Shown in pieces: positions 1-9,324 of a DNA stretch of 64,000 bases. How positions within the stretch are numbered: position 1 is the stretch's first letter; each line of letters starts with the position of its first letter. The notes below the pieces were generated by a model. The model made no database searches and was not told where the DNA came from. It worked only from the letters and a program-made list of their open reading frames with translations. The position numbers were made by a program, and so were the translations under genes. Source of the DNA: Marivita hallyeonensis (GTDB taxonomy: Bacteria > Pseudomonadota > Alphaproteobacteria > Rhodobacterales > Rhodobacteraceae); NCBI RefSeq assembly GCF_900129875.1, contig NZ_FQXC01000004.1, forward strand, positions 372,001 through 436,000, read 5' to 3'.

Positions 1-1266
1 CCATGGCGTCTGAAGGTGCTCGTCCGGCACAGCGGCCAGTTCCGGCACCCAGCGGCGGGTGAACGCGCCGGTCGGGTCCTGATCCAAGCCCTGTTTTATG
101 GGGTTGTAGATACGGGGCGTGTTGATGCCTGTGGTGCCCGATTGCATCTGCATCTGGCTCCAGTGGATGCCGGCCTCGTAATCGGTGAACATCCGCGCGA
201 GGTGCTGACCGGTGCTGCGCCAGTCGAGCCAGAGATGGTAGCTGGCCACCGCGGTGACCATGGCGCGCATGCGAAAGTTGAGCCAGCCTGTGGCCTGCAG
301 CGAGCGCATGCAGGCATCAAGGAATGGCAGGCCCGTTTCGCCCTTTTCCCACGCAGCGAGGCGTGCGGAATCCGGCTCAAGCGGCCGCATGCCTTCATAT
401 GCGCGGTGCAGGCAGCGGTGTTCCAGTTCGGGCTCATCTTCGAGCTTCTGCATGAAGTGATCGCGCCATGCGAGGCGGGACTGGAAGGACTTCAGACTGC
501 CCGCCCATCCGTCGCGTGGCCCGCCACGGACTTCACGTTGACGGGCTGCGCAACCCTGGCTGACCTCACGCACGGAGACCGTGCCATAAGCAAGATGCGG
601 GCTGAGGCGAGAACAGGCAATCGCGCCTTCCAGCGGAGAGGACATGTCCTTGCGGTACGTCTGGCCGCGTTCGGTGAGGAAGCCACCAAGAAGCGAGAGC
701 CCATGTTCCCGTCCGCCTGACTGGCGGTCCGGGCACGGATCGGGGACGCATAGGTCTGGGATCGGGTCCGACGCTGACGACACAGGCCGCAAGGCCCGAG
801 GAACGTCCGTCTGAGGCTGCGCAAGAAACCGGTTGCGCCTCGCGGCCCAGCGGTCGCGCGTGTCCAGTCGGCGGACCACACCGGATTGGGGAAGCTCGGT
901 CCAGTCAACGCCGTTCGCCCGGGCCCACTCTGCGACGCACCTGTCCCGTACATAGGTCCAGCCGTTTCCGGTTTCCTCATGGCTGACAAGGTGCGCAAAC
1001 GCGATCTCATCGTGCAGTTTCTGCATCACATCGACCGCGTCACCGACCCGGATCACCAGATCGCTGCCCAGAGCGCGAAGAGCGTCACGCAAGCTGGCAA
1101 GGCTTTCGCAGAGAAACGCGTATTGCCGTCCCGACGTGTCGGACAACGCCCAATAGTCCGGCTCGATGATGTAAAGCGGCACGACATCTCCGCGCTCGGC
1201 TGCGTGGGCGAGTGCGGGGTGGTCGTGGATACGCAGATCACGTTTGTACCAGAGGACGGAGGTCAT
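1..1266 (-). CDS. Cryptochrome/photolyase-family FAD protein, C-terminus cut by window edge
   Basis: An open frame runs on the minus strand from an ATG at 1266 to the first base of the window, giving 422 codons with no stop. The N-terminus reads SVLWYKRDLRIHDHPAL, the usual start of the photolyase antenna domain. The last 130 residues carry the FAD-binding core: WLNFRMRAMV, then RIYNPIKQGLDQDPTGAF and RRWVPEL. The family repairs UV-induced pyrimidine dimers using light, or acts as a cryptochrome; which applies here cannot be told from sequence alone. About 80-100 residues of the C-terminus should lie beyond the left edge. It is divergent from pepN, with a 149-bp gap holding both promoters. 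Confidence 0.88.
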   Translation of the reverse strand, partial: MTSVLWYKRDLRIHDHPALAHAAERGDVVPLYIIEPDYWALSDTSGRQYAFLCESLASLRDALRALGSDLVIRVGDAVDVMQKLHDEIAFAHLVSHEETGNGWTYVRDRCVAEWARANGVDWTELPQSGVVRRLDTRDRWAARRNRFLAQPQTDVPRALRPVSSASDPIPDLCVPDPCPDRQSGGREHGLSLLGGFLTERGQTYRKDMSSPLEGAIACSRLSPHLAYGTVSVREVSQGCAARQREVRGGPRDGWAGSLKSFQSRLAWRDHFMQKLEDEPELEHRCLHRAYEGMRPLEPDSARLAAWEKGETGLPFLDACMRSLQATGWLNFRMRAMVTAVASYHLWLDWRSTGQHLARMFTDYEAGIHWSQMQMQSGTTGINTPRIYNPIKQGLDQDPTGAFTRRWVPELAAVPDEHLQTPW

Positions 1267-1415
1267 GCCATTCAACCTAGGCGCGCCGCGGCGTTTGCAC
1301 AGAGCATCCAGGCGCAGCGTCGACGGAAATCTGCCGCGCTACCCGTTTCCCTTCTCCGCAATCGCGGCGTAGACATACGCTCAACTCGAAAACGCATGAT
1401 CCGGAGCCTGCCCGC

Positions 1416-3965
1416 ATGAAAGACGCCGCACCCAAGACGATCTATCTCAAGGATTACACGCCCTTCGGTTTCACGGTGGAGAGCGTCCACCTGACGTTCG
1501 ATCTCGCCCCGAGAGCGACGCGGGTGATCGCAAAGATCGAGTTCGCTCCGAACCCGGAAAGGACCGACAAGACGTTCTTCCTTCACGGCGAAGAGCTGAA
1601 GCTGAAATGGGCAAAGATCGATGGGACGGAGGTCTCGCCTGTCGTCACGGATGACGGTCTGCGCTGCGACGTGCCCGACGGGCCGTTCACCTGGGAATGC
1701 GAGGTCGAGATCAGCCCCGAGACGAACACCGCGCTCGAAGGGCTTTACATGTCGAACGGCATGTATTGCACGCAGTGCGAGGCCGAAGGGTTTCGCAAGA
1801 TCACCTACTACCCCGACCGGCCAGACGTGATGAGCACGTTCACGGTGCGGATCGAAGGGGACGAACCTGTCAAGTTGTCGAACGGCAACCCGACGGGCAG
1901 CGGGGACGGTTGGGCCGAATGGCACGATCCGTGGCCAAAACCGGCCTACCTCTTTGCGCTTGTCGCTGGCAATCTGGTGAACCATCCGGACAGTTTCACG
2001 ACGATGTCCGGCAAGGACGTGGAGTTGAACATCTGGGTCCGTCCGGGCGATGAGCACAAATGCGCTTTCGGGATGGAGGCGCTGAAGAAGTCGATGCGCT
2101 GGGACGAAGAGGTCTACGGGCGCGAATACGACCTCGACATCTTCAACATCGTGGCGGTCGACGATTTCAACATGGGCGCGATGGAGAACAAGGGGCTGAA
2201 CGTCTTCAACTCCTCCTGTGTTCTCGCCTCACCCGAAACCAGCACCGACGACAATTTCGAACGCATCGAAGCGATCATCGCGCATGAGTACTTCCACAAC
2301 TGGACCGGCAACCGCATCACCTGCCGCGACTGGTTCCAGCTGTGCTTGAAAGAGGGGCTGACGGTCTTTCGGGACGCACAATTCACCGCAGATATGCGTG
2401 GCGAGCCAGTCAAGCGTATTCATGACGTGATCGACCTGCGCGCGCGCCAGTTCCCCGAGGATCAAGGCCCGCTCAGCCATCCGGTGCGCCCTGAAAGCTT
2501 TCAGGAAATCAACAACTTCTACACGGCCACCGTCTATGAGAAGGGCGCCGAGGTGATCGGCATGCTCAAGTCGCTGGTCGGGGACGAGGCGTATTACAAG
2601 GCGTTGGATCTCTATTTCGACCGTCAAGACGGGCAGGCTTGCACAATCGAGGATTGGCTGAAGGTCTTCGAAGACGTGACCGGCCGCGATCTGAGCCAGT
2701 TCAAACTATGGTATTCGCAATCCGGCACGCCGCGCGTTTCGGTGGCGGACGATTGGTCAGACGGCACCTATACCCTGACGTTCAAACAGCACACGCCACC
2801 AACACCGGGCCAAGAGGTGAAGGACCCGAAAGTCATTCCGATTGCGGTGGGTCTGCTGAACCCGAACGGGGACGAGATTGTCCCAACCCGGATGCTTGAA
2901 ATGACCGAAGCCGAGCAAAGCTTCACCTTCGACGGACTGGCGTCGAAACCGACCCCGTCCATCCTGCGCGGGTTTTCGGCCCCGGTGGTACTGGAACGGG
3001 TGGTCAGCCGCGAAGAACAGGCGTTCTTGCTGGCGCATGACACGGATCCGTTCAACCGATGGGAAGCCAATCGCACACTGACCCGAAATTGCCTGGTCAA
3101 CATGATCACCGATGACGCGGAACCGGACGATGCCTGGCTGACCGGTCTTGAAAAAGTGGTGCGGGACGACACGCTTGATCCCGATTACCGGCAACTGATG
3201 CTAAGTGGGCCAACCCAATCAGAACTCGCGCAGGTGCTGTTCGAACAAGGCGTGACACCCGATCCCGACAAGATATGGGATGCCTCTGAACGGCTGCGGC
3301 AGCACATCGCGAACAAATGGCAAGGCTGGCTCAAGGACCTTGCGGACCAGATGGTTGTCGATGCTCCGTACAGCCCCGATGCCGAACAAACCGGCAAACG
3401 CGCGCTTTCGGGAGCCCTGCTATCGCTGATCTCGCGTCTTGACGGTGGGGCGGCGGCGCAGGAGCGGTTCGACACCGCAGACAACATGACGCTTCAGTTG
3501 TCCGCCCTGACACACCTGATCCGCGCGGGTCGGGGCGATGCAGCCCTTGAGGCGTTCTACACGCAGTGGCGAAACGACCGGCTCGTGATGGACAAATGGT
3601 TCGGCATTCAGGTGGGCATGGCCGATCCCGGGGTTGCGGTCGACGTGGCGACGGCGCTGTCGCAGCACGAAGATTTCGACTGGAAGAATCCCAACCGGTT
3701 CCGCGCGGTCATGGGTGGCCTGGCGATGAACCACGCCGGGTTCCACCGCAAAGACGGCGCGGGATACGCGTTTCTCGCCGATTGGCTCATCCGGCTGGAC
3801 GACAAGAACCCGCAAACAACGGCCCGGATGTGTTCGGTGTTCCAGACCTGGAAACGCTACGACGCCAACCGGCAAGCCCTAATCCGCGAGCAGCTTGAGC
3901 GGATCAAGGCGAAACCGAAGCTGAGCCGTGACACGGACGAGATGGTGACGCGCATCCTGGGGTAA
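1416..3965 (+). CDS. pepN: Aminopeptidase N (M1 family zinc metallopeptidase)
   Basis: This 849-residue protein is a cytoplasmic M1 aminopeptidase that removes N-terminal residues from peptides. The exopeptidase motif GAMEN is at residues 254-258. The zinc motif HEYFH is at 290-294, with the third zinc ligand Glu at 313 in LKEGLTVF, the standard spacing for the family. Length and ending match the E. coli PepN type, with DUF3458 and alpha-helical C-terminal regions. The ATG at 1416 has a GGAG about ten bases upstream. It stands alone, divergent from the photolyase gene and convergent with the small ATPase gene that follows. Confidence 0.97.
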   Translation: MKDAAPKTIYLKDYTPFGFTVESVHLTFDLAPRATRVIAKIEFAPNPERTDKTFFLHGEELKLKWAKIDGTEVSPVVTDDGLRCDVPDGPFTWECEVEISPETNTALEGLYMSNGMYCTQCEAEGFRKITYYPDRPDVMSTFTVRIEGDEPVKLSNGNPTGSGDGWAEWHDPWPKPAYLFALVAGNLVNHPDSFTTMSGKDVELNIWVRPGDEHKCAFGMEALKKSMRWDEEVYGREYDLDIFNIVAVDDFNMGAMENKGLNVFNSSCVLASPETSTDDNFERIEAIIAHEYFHNWTGNRITCRDWFQLCLKEGLTVFRDAQFTADMRGEPVKRIHDVIDLRARQFPEDQGPLSHPVRPESFQEINNFYTATVYEKGAEVIGMLKSLVGDEAYYKALDLYFDRQDGQACTIEDWLKVFEDVTGRDLSQFKLWYSQSGTPRVSVADDWSDGTYTLTFKQHTPPTPGQEVKDPKVIPIAVGLLNPNGDEIVPTRMLEMTEAEQSFTFDGLASKPTPSILRGFSAPVVLERVVSREEQAFLLAHDTDPFNRWEANRTLTRNCLVNMITDDAEPDDAWLTGLEKVVRDDTLDPDYRQLMLSGPTQSELAQVLFEQGVTPDPDKIWDASERLRQHIANKWQGWLKDLADQMVVDAPYSPDAEQTGKRALSGALLSLISRLDGGAAAQERFDTADNMTLQLSALTHLIRAGRGDAALEAFYTQWRNDRLVMDKWFGIQVGMADPGVAVDVATALSQHEDFDWKNPNRFRAVMGGLAMNHAGFHRKDGAGYAFLADWLIRLDDKNPQTTARMCSVFQTWKRYDANRQALIREQLERIKAKPKLSRDTDEMVTRILG

Positions 3966-4032
3966 TCCCTGGTTTGCGTGGTTTGTGACTCGTCACGCGA
4001 CGGACACGCGGCGACCTGGGCCCGTGTCCGTA

Positions 4033-4551
4033 TCACTCACTTATGGCAACCGCGCGATGCATCACGATGTTGAAGCCCTCTTCGGCGGAGGGGGCGACAA
4101 AGTGCTTGGTCACCTGCCGGAACTGGTCGTCGCTGACGGCAAACGGATGATCGGCTTGTGTGTTGCGGGCGTGCAAGCGCGCGAGGCAAACGTCATCAGG
4201 CACATCCAGAACATGAAGCTGATGCCCTGCATTCGTTTGGTCGAGAATGCCTCGCATCCAATTGCGCGACTCGACCGTGTTGGCCTGAAAATCAAGAACG
4301 ACCGAAAGGCCCGAGTTCAAAAGCGATACGACATGCGGTTCCGTGATGCGGCGCAGTTTCGACATGCAGCGCACGAAATCCGCAACAGAGCTCATCTCGT
4401 CTGCATACAGAGCGTTCAACCAGTCGTCTTCGGCGATAACGACCGTTCTCTCCGAACGGCCAAGTTGCGCACTCAACGTGGATTTTCCGGAGGCGATCTT
4501 TCCACAGAGCATGTGGAGGGTGGGAACATCTGGGGACATGAGAACAGCCAT
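4033..4551 (-). CDS. Small P-loop ATPase / kinase-like protein
   Basis: This 172-residue protein has a clear Walker A motif, GKIASGKST, at residues 17-25 and an acidic AEDDW segment near 40. It resembles the zeta-toxin/chloramphenicol-phosphotransferase-like group of small AAA_33 nucleotide-binding proteins, which phosphorylate small molecules or nucleotides. No substrate can be assigned. An in-frame TTG lies 12 bases upstream, but the ATG at 4551 is the better start; another ATG at 4539 is possible. It is a single gene, convergent with pepN, and its 5' side faces a 309-bp gap before the SDR gene. Confidence 0.75.
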   Translation of the reverse strand: MAVLMSPDVPTLHMLCGKIASGKSTLSAQLGRSERTVVIAEDDWLNALYADEMSSVADFVRCMSKLRRITEPHVVSLLNSGLSVVLDFQANTVESRNWMRGILDQTNAGHQLHVLDVPDDVCLARLHARNTQADHPFAVSDDQFRQVTKHFVAPSAEEGFNIVMHRAVAISE

Positions 4552-4860
4552 TTTCTTGCGCAATGCGTGCGCGTTACGTTCGGAATCGATTTGCCCGGCC
4601 TGTCGGTCAGACCGGGACTGTAATTCGACTTGGGCAGCGTGCGCCGCAGTTCCGAACGAGGCGTTTCATGCCTGATCTATGCCACTCCGTCGGTCTGATG
4701 TCTATGCAAGCCGCAGGGGTATGCCTTGGTGGCGGACGCTTCACGCGCAAGCGAACCGGACAGTCTTCCGTTTGCCCGACACGCTTCGTCGAAACGGCTG
4801 GATCATGCCACAGCCCGAAGTATGCTGGCTGCGCAGAAACGACTGTCGGGGAGAACCAGC

Positions 4861-5598
4861 ATGACCACGCTTCTTGTCACCGGAGGCAGCGCCGGGATCG
4901 GGGCAGCGACGGCGCGGATGGGTGCCGCGCGGGGATACGACCATGTCGTTGTTACCTACAGTCAGGATGCAAAGGGCGCTGATGCGATTCTGCGCGATAT
5001 CGAGGAGGCCGGGGCCACCGGGCATGCAATCCGCGCGGATGTGCGGGATGCGGCTGCGCTGTCGGCGCTTTTCGACCGGATCGGCGACCTGCCCCCTGCC
5101 CCTCTGCACCTGGTGAACAACGCAGGGGTCGTGACACCGACGGGATCGCTGGCCGACCTGACACCGGACCGGGTGCGCGCGGTTTTCGAAGTGAACGTCT
5201 TGGGAGCCTTCGAGGTGGCGCGGCTGGCCGTCGCGTATATGCAGGCACATCACGGCGGGCATGTCGTCAATATCTCCTCGGCAGCGGCACGCCATGGCAG
5301 CCCGGGCCAATACGTGGACTACGCCGCCACCAAGGGCGCCATCGAGACGTTCAGCGTGGGCATCGCGCATGAGCTTGCTGCGGACGGTATCCGAGTTAAC
5401 GCGTTGCGGCCCGGCCTGATCGAGACGGAAATCCACGCCAAGGGCGGCGTTCCTGACCGGCTTGAAAAGATCGGGCACACGCCACCTCTTGGTCGACCGG
5501 GCACCGCAGACGAAGTGGCGGAAGGTATCCTGTGGCTTCTGTCGGACGCCGCAAGCTATGTGACCGGGACGGTTCTTGATGTCACGGGCGGGCGATGA
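4861..5598 (+). CDS. SDR-family NAD(P)-dependent oxidoreductase
   Basis: This 245-residue classical short-chain dehydrogenase has the Rossmann glycine motif TGGSAGIG at residues 7-14, NNAG at 86-89, and the catalytic triad Ser140, Tyr154 and Lys158 (YAATK). The end VTGTVLDVTGGR is typical of the FabG-like branch. The open frame extends 45 codons upstream, but the ATG at 4861 is preceded by a GGGGAGA ribosome-binding site and gives the normal N-terminus. The substrate is unknown. The stop overlaps the next start by four bases (ATGA), so the two genes are probably translated together. Confidence 0.9.
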   Translation: MTTLLVTGGSAGIGAATARMGAARGYDHVVVTYSQDAKGADAILRDIEEAGATGHAIRADVRDAAALSALFDRIGDLPPAPLHLVNNAGVVTPTGSLADLTPDRVRAVFEVNVLGAFEVARLAVAYMQAHHGGHVVNISSAAARHGSPGQYVDYAATKGAIETFSVGIAHELAADGIRVNALRPGLIETEIHAKGGVPDRLEKIGHTPPLGRPGTADEVAEGILWLLSDAASYVTGTVLDVTGGR

Positions 5599-6020
5599 TC
5601 CTGGAGCATGAGGTCAGCGCACGACGCCCCAAGGCACTGGTGGCGATCGCGCTGGTCTGGTTGGGGCTTTGGGGTGTCTGGGTCGGACTCGACGCGGCGC
5701 CGTGGATACTCGTCCTGCTTGGCCTGTTCACCCTGCCCGCCATCTTCGAGGCCGCGCGCGGCGACGTCGCACGACTGACGCTCGACGACACACGGCTGAC
5801 GTGGCGCAGCGAACGGCATTCGGGGGATGCGCCCTTGAAGGACATTGACCACGTGCGGTTTGACACGCGGCTCGACCTTGCCGTCAACGCGCGGCTGGAG
5901 CTTGTCAACGGCACGGTCTTGCGGCTTCCCGTGGAATGCGTTCCGCGATATGATATCTTCTGTGCAGCATTAGATGACGCCGGTATCCGGCACGAGCGCC
6001 ACCACTTCAGCTTTTTCTGA
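5595..6020 (+). CDS. Small membrane protein of unknown function
   Basis: A 141-residue protein with two hydrophobic segments near residues 14-31 and 35-49, followed by a soluble C-terminal domain of about 90 residues with alternating beta-like stretches (RLTLDDTRLTW, ARLELVNGTVLRLPVE). This looks like a two-helix anchor with a cytoplasmic PH-like domain, but no family was recognised. It is translationally coupled to the SDR gene by a four-base overlap. It could be a membrane partner of that enzyme; nothing else supports this. Confidence 0.75.
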   Translation: MILEHEVSARRPKALVAIALVWLGLWGVWVGLDAAPWILVLLGLFTLPAIFEAARGDVARLTLDDTRLTWRSERHSGDAPLKDIDHVRFDTRLDLAVNARLELVNGTVLRLPVECVPRYDIFCAALDDAGIRHERHHFSFF

Positions 6021-6181
6021 AGACCGGCGGGCGCCGGAACAAGCGGCCAACCGCCGGCGTTCACAGATTAGCGGCATGCACCCGCGCAAAGTTTTTCGCG
6101 CCTGCTTCACGGCTTGCCTCTTGGCGCAAAATCTCAAGCGTGTGTCATGCCGCTGTCACTCAGCTCTGTCAGGAGTGTGCC

Positions 6182-7042
6182 ATGAAAGACCGTATTGATC
6201 CGCTGATTGAAGATCGCGCACCCTGGCTCTTTGACAATTCGTTGAAAGCGCATCTGGCGCGCCCGGTGCTGGATCACGTGCTGGGTTATCATAGCACGCT
6301 CGACCTGGCCGAAGCCGTTGCCGATCTGCCTGCCGGGCGGATCATGGATCAGATGGCCGAGCGTCTGGCGAAAAAGATGCGGGTCTTTGGCTTGGGGCAC
6401 ATTCCACGGCATGGCGCAGCGTTGATCGTAGCCAATCATCCGACCGGTATCGCCGATGGGATCATCCTTCATGCGGCGCTGAGACAGGTGCGGGAGGACG
6501 CCTACTACTTTGCCAACCACGATATTCTGAAGGTTCTGCCGCAAATGGCCGATCGCATAGCGCCCGTGGAATGGCGGAAGGATCGGCGCAGTCATGGCAA
6601 AACGCGCGAAACGATGGTGTTTGCGCGTCAGGCAGTCAAGGACGGTCGGTTGGGAGTGATCTTTCCGTCAGGCCGGCTTGCCAAACGGCGCGGTCTGCGA
6701 CTGCACGAGCGGCCTTGGATGGCCTCAGCAGCCATGCTGGCGCGCAAGTTCGATTTGCCGGTCATTCCGATTCACATGCAGGCGCGCAATTCGGCGCTGT
6801 TCTACCTGTTCGATGCGATCCACCCCACGCTGAGGGATATCACGCTGTTCCATGAAACGCTGAACAAGGACCGTCAGCCGTATGAATTGCGTGTCGGAGA
6901 GCCGATCTCGCCCGGCGCGTTGCCGGAGAATTCGGATGACGGTATCGACATGCTGCGCCGCGCGACGCTCGCCCTGGGCGAACCGGAAAATCAGGGGGTT
7001 TCTCTGTGGGATGCCTCGCGCACCAAGACACGGCGGGCCTGA
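6182..7042 (+). CDS. PlsC-type lysophospholipid acyltransferase family protein
   Basis: This 286-residue protein carries acyltransferase motif I as NHPTGIAD (residues 85-92). His86 and Asp92 are five residues apart, one more than the classical HX4D. Motif III is FPSGRLAKR instead of the usual FPEGTRS. Such enzymes transfer acyl chains to lysophospholipids or ornithine lipid precursors at the inner membrane. The ATG at 6182 is chosen because an AGGAG sits eight bases upstream; the frame itself opens earlier, at 6140. It stands alone, convergent with the transglycosylase gene. The exact acceptor is unknown. Confidence 0.82.
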   Translation: MKDRIDPLIEDRAPWLFDNSLKAHLARPVLDHVLGYHSTLDLAEAVADLPAGRIMDQMAERLAKKMRVFGLGHIPRHGAALIVANHPTGIADGIILHAALRQVREDAYYFANHDILKVLPQMADRIAPVEWRKDRRSHGKTRETMVFARQAVKDGRLGVIFPSGRLAKRRGLRLHERPWMASAAMLARKFDLPVIPIHMQARNSALFYLFDAIHPTLRDITLFHETLNKDRQPYELRVGEPISPGALPENSDDGIDMLRRATLALGEPENQGVSLWDASRTKTRRA

Positions 7043-7078
7043 GAGAAGCGGTACGTCGGTTCCGAGTGTCGTCTTACA

Positions 7079-7798
7079 TCAAAAACCTTGGGTCGAAATC
7101 ACCGGGTTGCTGACCACTGGCACCGGTCGCGCGACGGGTCTGAGAGACCGCGACAACCCCGCACAATAAGGCTGCGAGCGCATCCAGGCCATCATGTCCG
7201 TGCTCTTATTGCGGCTGTGGAACGGGCCCCAATCCGCCGCGACGCCCCGCATTCTGTGAGACACGACACCGTCGCGAGGCACCGTGGTTGCCATGATCCG
7301 CAATGCGCATTGCAGGTTCGCGCCACCATCCTTCAGCGCATCGCGTGATTGCGCGCGGCAGCGGTAACCACGTGCGGTGGCCGGCAGGATCTGCAGCAGC
7401 CCGTACCACTTGCCGCCACCGCCTACGGCAGTGGGGCGGAACGTGCTTTCATGTTTCGCTAGGGTCGACAACAGACCGATCCAGAACGCCTCACGCGCCG
7501 AAGTATCATTGGTCGGATAGGCAGGACACCAATCCGCAATGTCCTTGGGCACAATCTGAGGCAGGACGCTGGCATGGCTGCGCAGCGCCATCAACGCCGC
7601 GCGTGACCAGCGATCCGCTTCGCGACGGTGTTCCCAACGCATCTCGGGCAAGGGTGTGTAATTGCGCGCAACCGGGCGCAAAGATGCACTCAGCGTGGTG
7701 GTGGTGGCACCATCAACCACAGTGGCAGGTGTTGCGCTGACAATCTGTCCGAAACTCAGCAAAAACACTGCCACGCCTATGATCCCCCAGCGTGACAT
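7079..7798 (-). CDS. Lytic transglycosylase (SLT domain), secreted
   Basis: This 239-residue protein begins with a signal peptide (MSRWGIIGVAVFLLSFGQ, cleavage after about residue 22). The transglycosylase catalytic Glu is at 117 in AKHESTF, followed by GLLQI at 133-137 and an ALRIM segment near 165, the standard SLT motif order. It should cleave peptidoglycan glycan strands in the periplasm. The same frame stays open far upstream, but that extension would overlap the divergent gene and lacks the signal peptide start, so the ATG at 7798 was chosen. The gene is convergent with the acyltransferase gene. Confidence 0.86.
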   Translation of the reverse strand: MSRWGIIGVAVFLLSFGQIVSATPATVVDGATTTTLSASLRPVARNYTPLPEMRWEHRREADRWSRAALMALRSHASVLPQIVPKDIADWCPAYPTNDTSAREAFWIGLLSTLAKHESTFRPTAVGGGGKWYGLLQILPATARGYRCRAQSRDALKDGGANLQCALRIMATTVPRDGVVSHRMRGVAADWGPFHSRNKSTDMMAWMRSQPYCAGLSRSLRPVARPVPVVSNPVISTQGF

Positions 7799-8041
7799 TC
7801 GCGCGTATTTCGGGGATTTCGCGGCAAAGATCAACAAAAACCGGCGTTTTGCATCAGAATGGGCGGATTTCTGCATGATTTCGGTTTTTTGCGGGACTTC
7901 CTGCGCAAGGCTTCGCCAACGCCCACAGATTACCCCGACGAAATCGCTTTGGCGCCCGAATTGCGACACGTTTTTCAAGGATATGTTGCGAAACAAACTG
8001 TTCCCTCTGGTGATCGCACCACGAATTCGAAGGCCCCCGTC

Positions 8042-9250
8042 ATGCCGGTTTTGGACAACCTGACAACCTTGATCCGCAAGGCCCGCAATGCCGCAGAAAC
8101 GCCTGCGCCAGGTGGCGCCCTGTTGAACATCGAGGCGATGAAGTCTTCCAAGCTCAATCTTCCGGTCAAGACCACGAGCGAAGAAGAGGACGTTCACAAC
8201 GCCCTTTTCGAAGCGGGGCTCTACCTCGCCCGGCAAGACGCGTGGGGCACTCTTGGCGACCGCATTCGCACGGCGGATGCAGAGCGCGCCCTGACCCCCG
8301 GTGGCGTACCCGAGGCCGAGATTCTCTCGGAAGGCGCGCGCGCCGACGCGGTCACCGCGGCAACGCGAGCAGTGAATGCGGGCGACGAACTTGGTGCGTC
8401 CGCCATAATGAACGACATGCAGTTGGTTCTTGAGGAAACCGACGGAGATCACGGCGTCGCCTATGTGGTTGCGATGGCAAATATCGACATCGGCTGGGCA
8501 TGGCGCGGCGAAGGCTGGCGGCAGGATATTCCCGCAGCGCATCGCGCCGCGTTCTTCCGCCACTTCAAGACCGCCAGTGATCTGGTGGATCGCTTCGACG
8601 CCTTCGAACTGGACTCGCCCATGCTCGCCGCCGTCCGCTGTGCTCTGCTGTCTGCTGAAACGCGCCCGCGAGCACGGGCCAGTGACGACTATGAAGACCT
8701 GATCGATCTCGCGCCCGGCGTCGGCAAGTACATGCGCGCCCTCGGCAATCACATGTTGCCCCGCTGGTTCGGCAGTTATCAGAGGCTCGATCACGAAGCA
8801 CGCCGTACGATGGAGCGCACCGAAGATGTCTGGGGGTCCGGCGCTTACGCCTGGACCTATCTGGATGCCCTGACGGTCGATGGCGAGGCGTATGCTTTGC
8901 TTGATGCCGATCTCTTCTGCCAGGGCCTACGCGACATCCTTGCGCGGCAGACCGATCAGCACACCGCAAACGTCTTTGCCGCCTATACTGGAACCGTGTT
9001 GGAGCCTGAGGGCGTCAATGTCGAGGCGCGCGCGCAGATCGCGGACTGCTTTGACTGGATCGTGACCGACCATCTGCGCGAGGTGCATCCGCGGGTCTGG
9101 TATGCGGCCAAGGGGGTTTGGGCGTCACGGCTGGATGACCAGGATCGCCTGACCAAGGGCCGCCACCGCGCCTGGGCCGCGCTCGACCGACACGCGCGTG
9201 GTTTGCCGCCTGTCACAGCGCCCGCGTCGGACGCGCTCGAGACCGGCTAG
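8042..9250 (+). CDS. Conserved hypothetical protein, soluble helical
   Basis: This 402-residue protein has no signal peptide or membrane segment. The sequence is rich in Trp, Tyr and acidic residues and looks mainly helical, for example [15 protein letters not shown] and [11 protein letters not shown] do not recognise a family. The open frame starts at 7859, but the ATG at 8042 avoids the divergent transglycosylase promoter and is preferred. It lies 74 bp upstream of gatB on the same strand and may share transcription with it. Confidence 0.75.
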   Translation: MPVLDNLTTLIRKARNAAETPAPGGALLNIEAMKSSKLNLPVKTTSEEEDVHNALFEAGLYLARQDAWGTLGDRIRTADAERALTPGGVPEAEILSEGARADAVTAATRAVNAGDELGASAIMNDMQLVLEETDGDHGVAYVVAMANIDIGWAWRGEGWRQDIPAAHRAAFFRHFKTASDLVDRFDAFELDSPMLAAVRCALLSAETRPRARASDDYEDLIDLAPGVGKYMRALGNHMLPRWFGSYQRLDHEARRTMERTEDVWGSGAYAWTYLDALTVDGEAYALLDADLFCQGLRDILARQTDQHTANVFAAYTGTVLEPEGVNVEARAQIADCFDWIVTDHLREVHPRVWYAAKGVWASRLDDQDRLTKGRHRAWAALDRHARGLPPVTAPASDALETG

Positions 9251-9324
9251 CCACGCCTCAGACCACTTGCCCCCTGCGCGCCTCTGGCGTATTCCCCGCT
9301 GCGGTATGCAAGAAGGGAAGCGCC

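Noticed and set aside
16-720. 234-codon plus-strand open frame
   Set aside because: It is antisense to a continuous photolyase-family frame with clear FAD-binding motifs.
4741-5478. 245-codon minus-strand frame
   Set aside because: Antisense to the SDR gene, which has all family motifs.
7799-8794. Long N-terminal extension of the transglycosylase frame
   Set aside because: It overlaps the divergent gene at 8042-9250 and lies before a good signal peptide.
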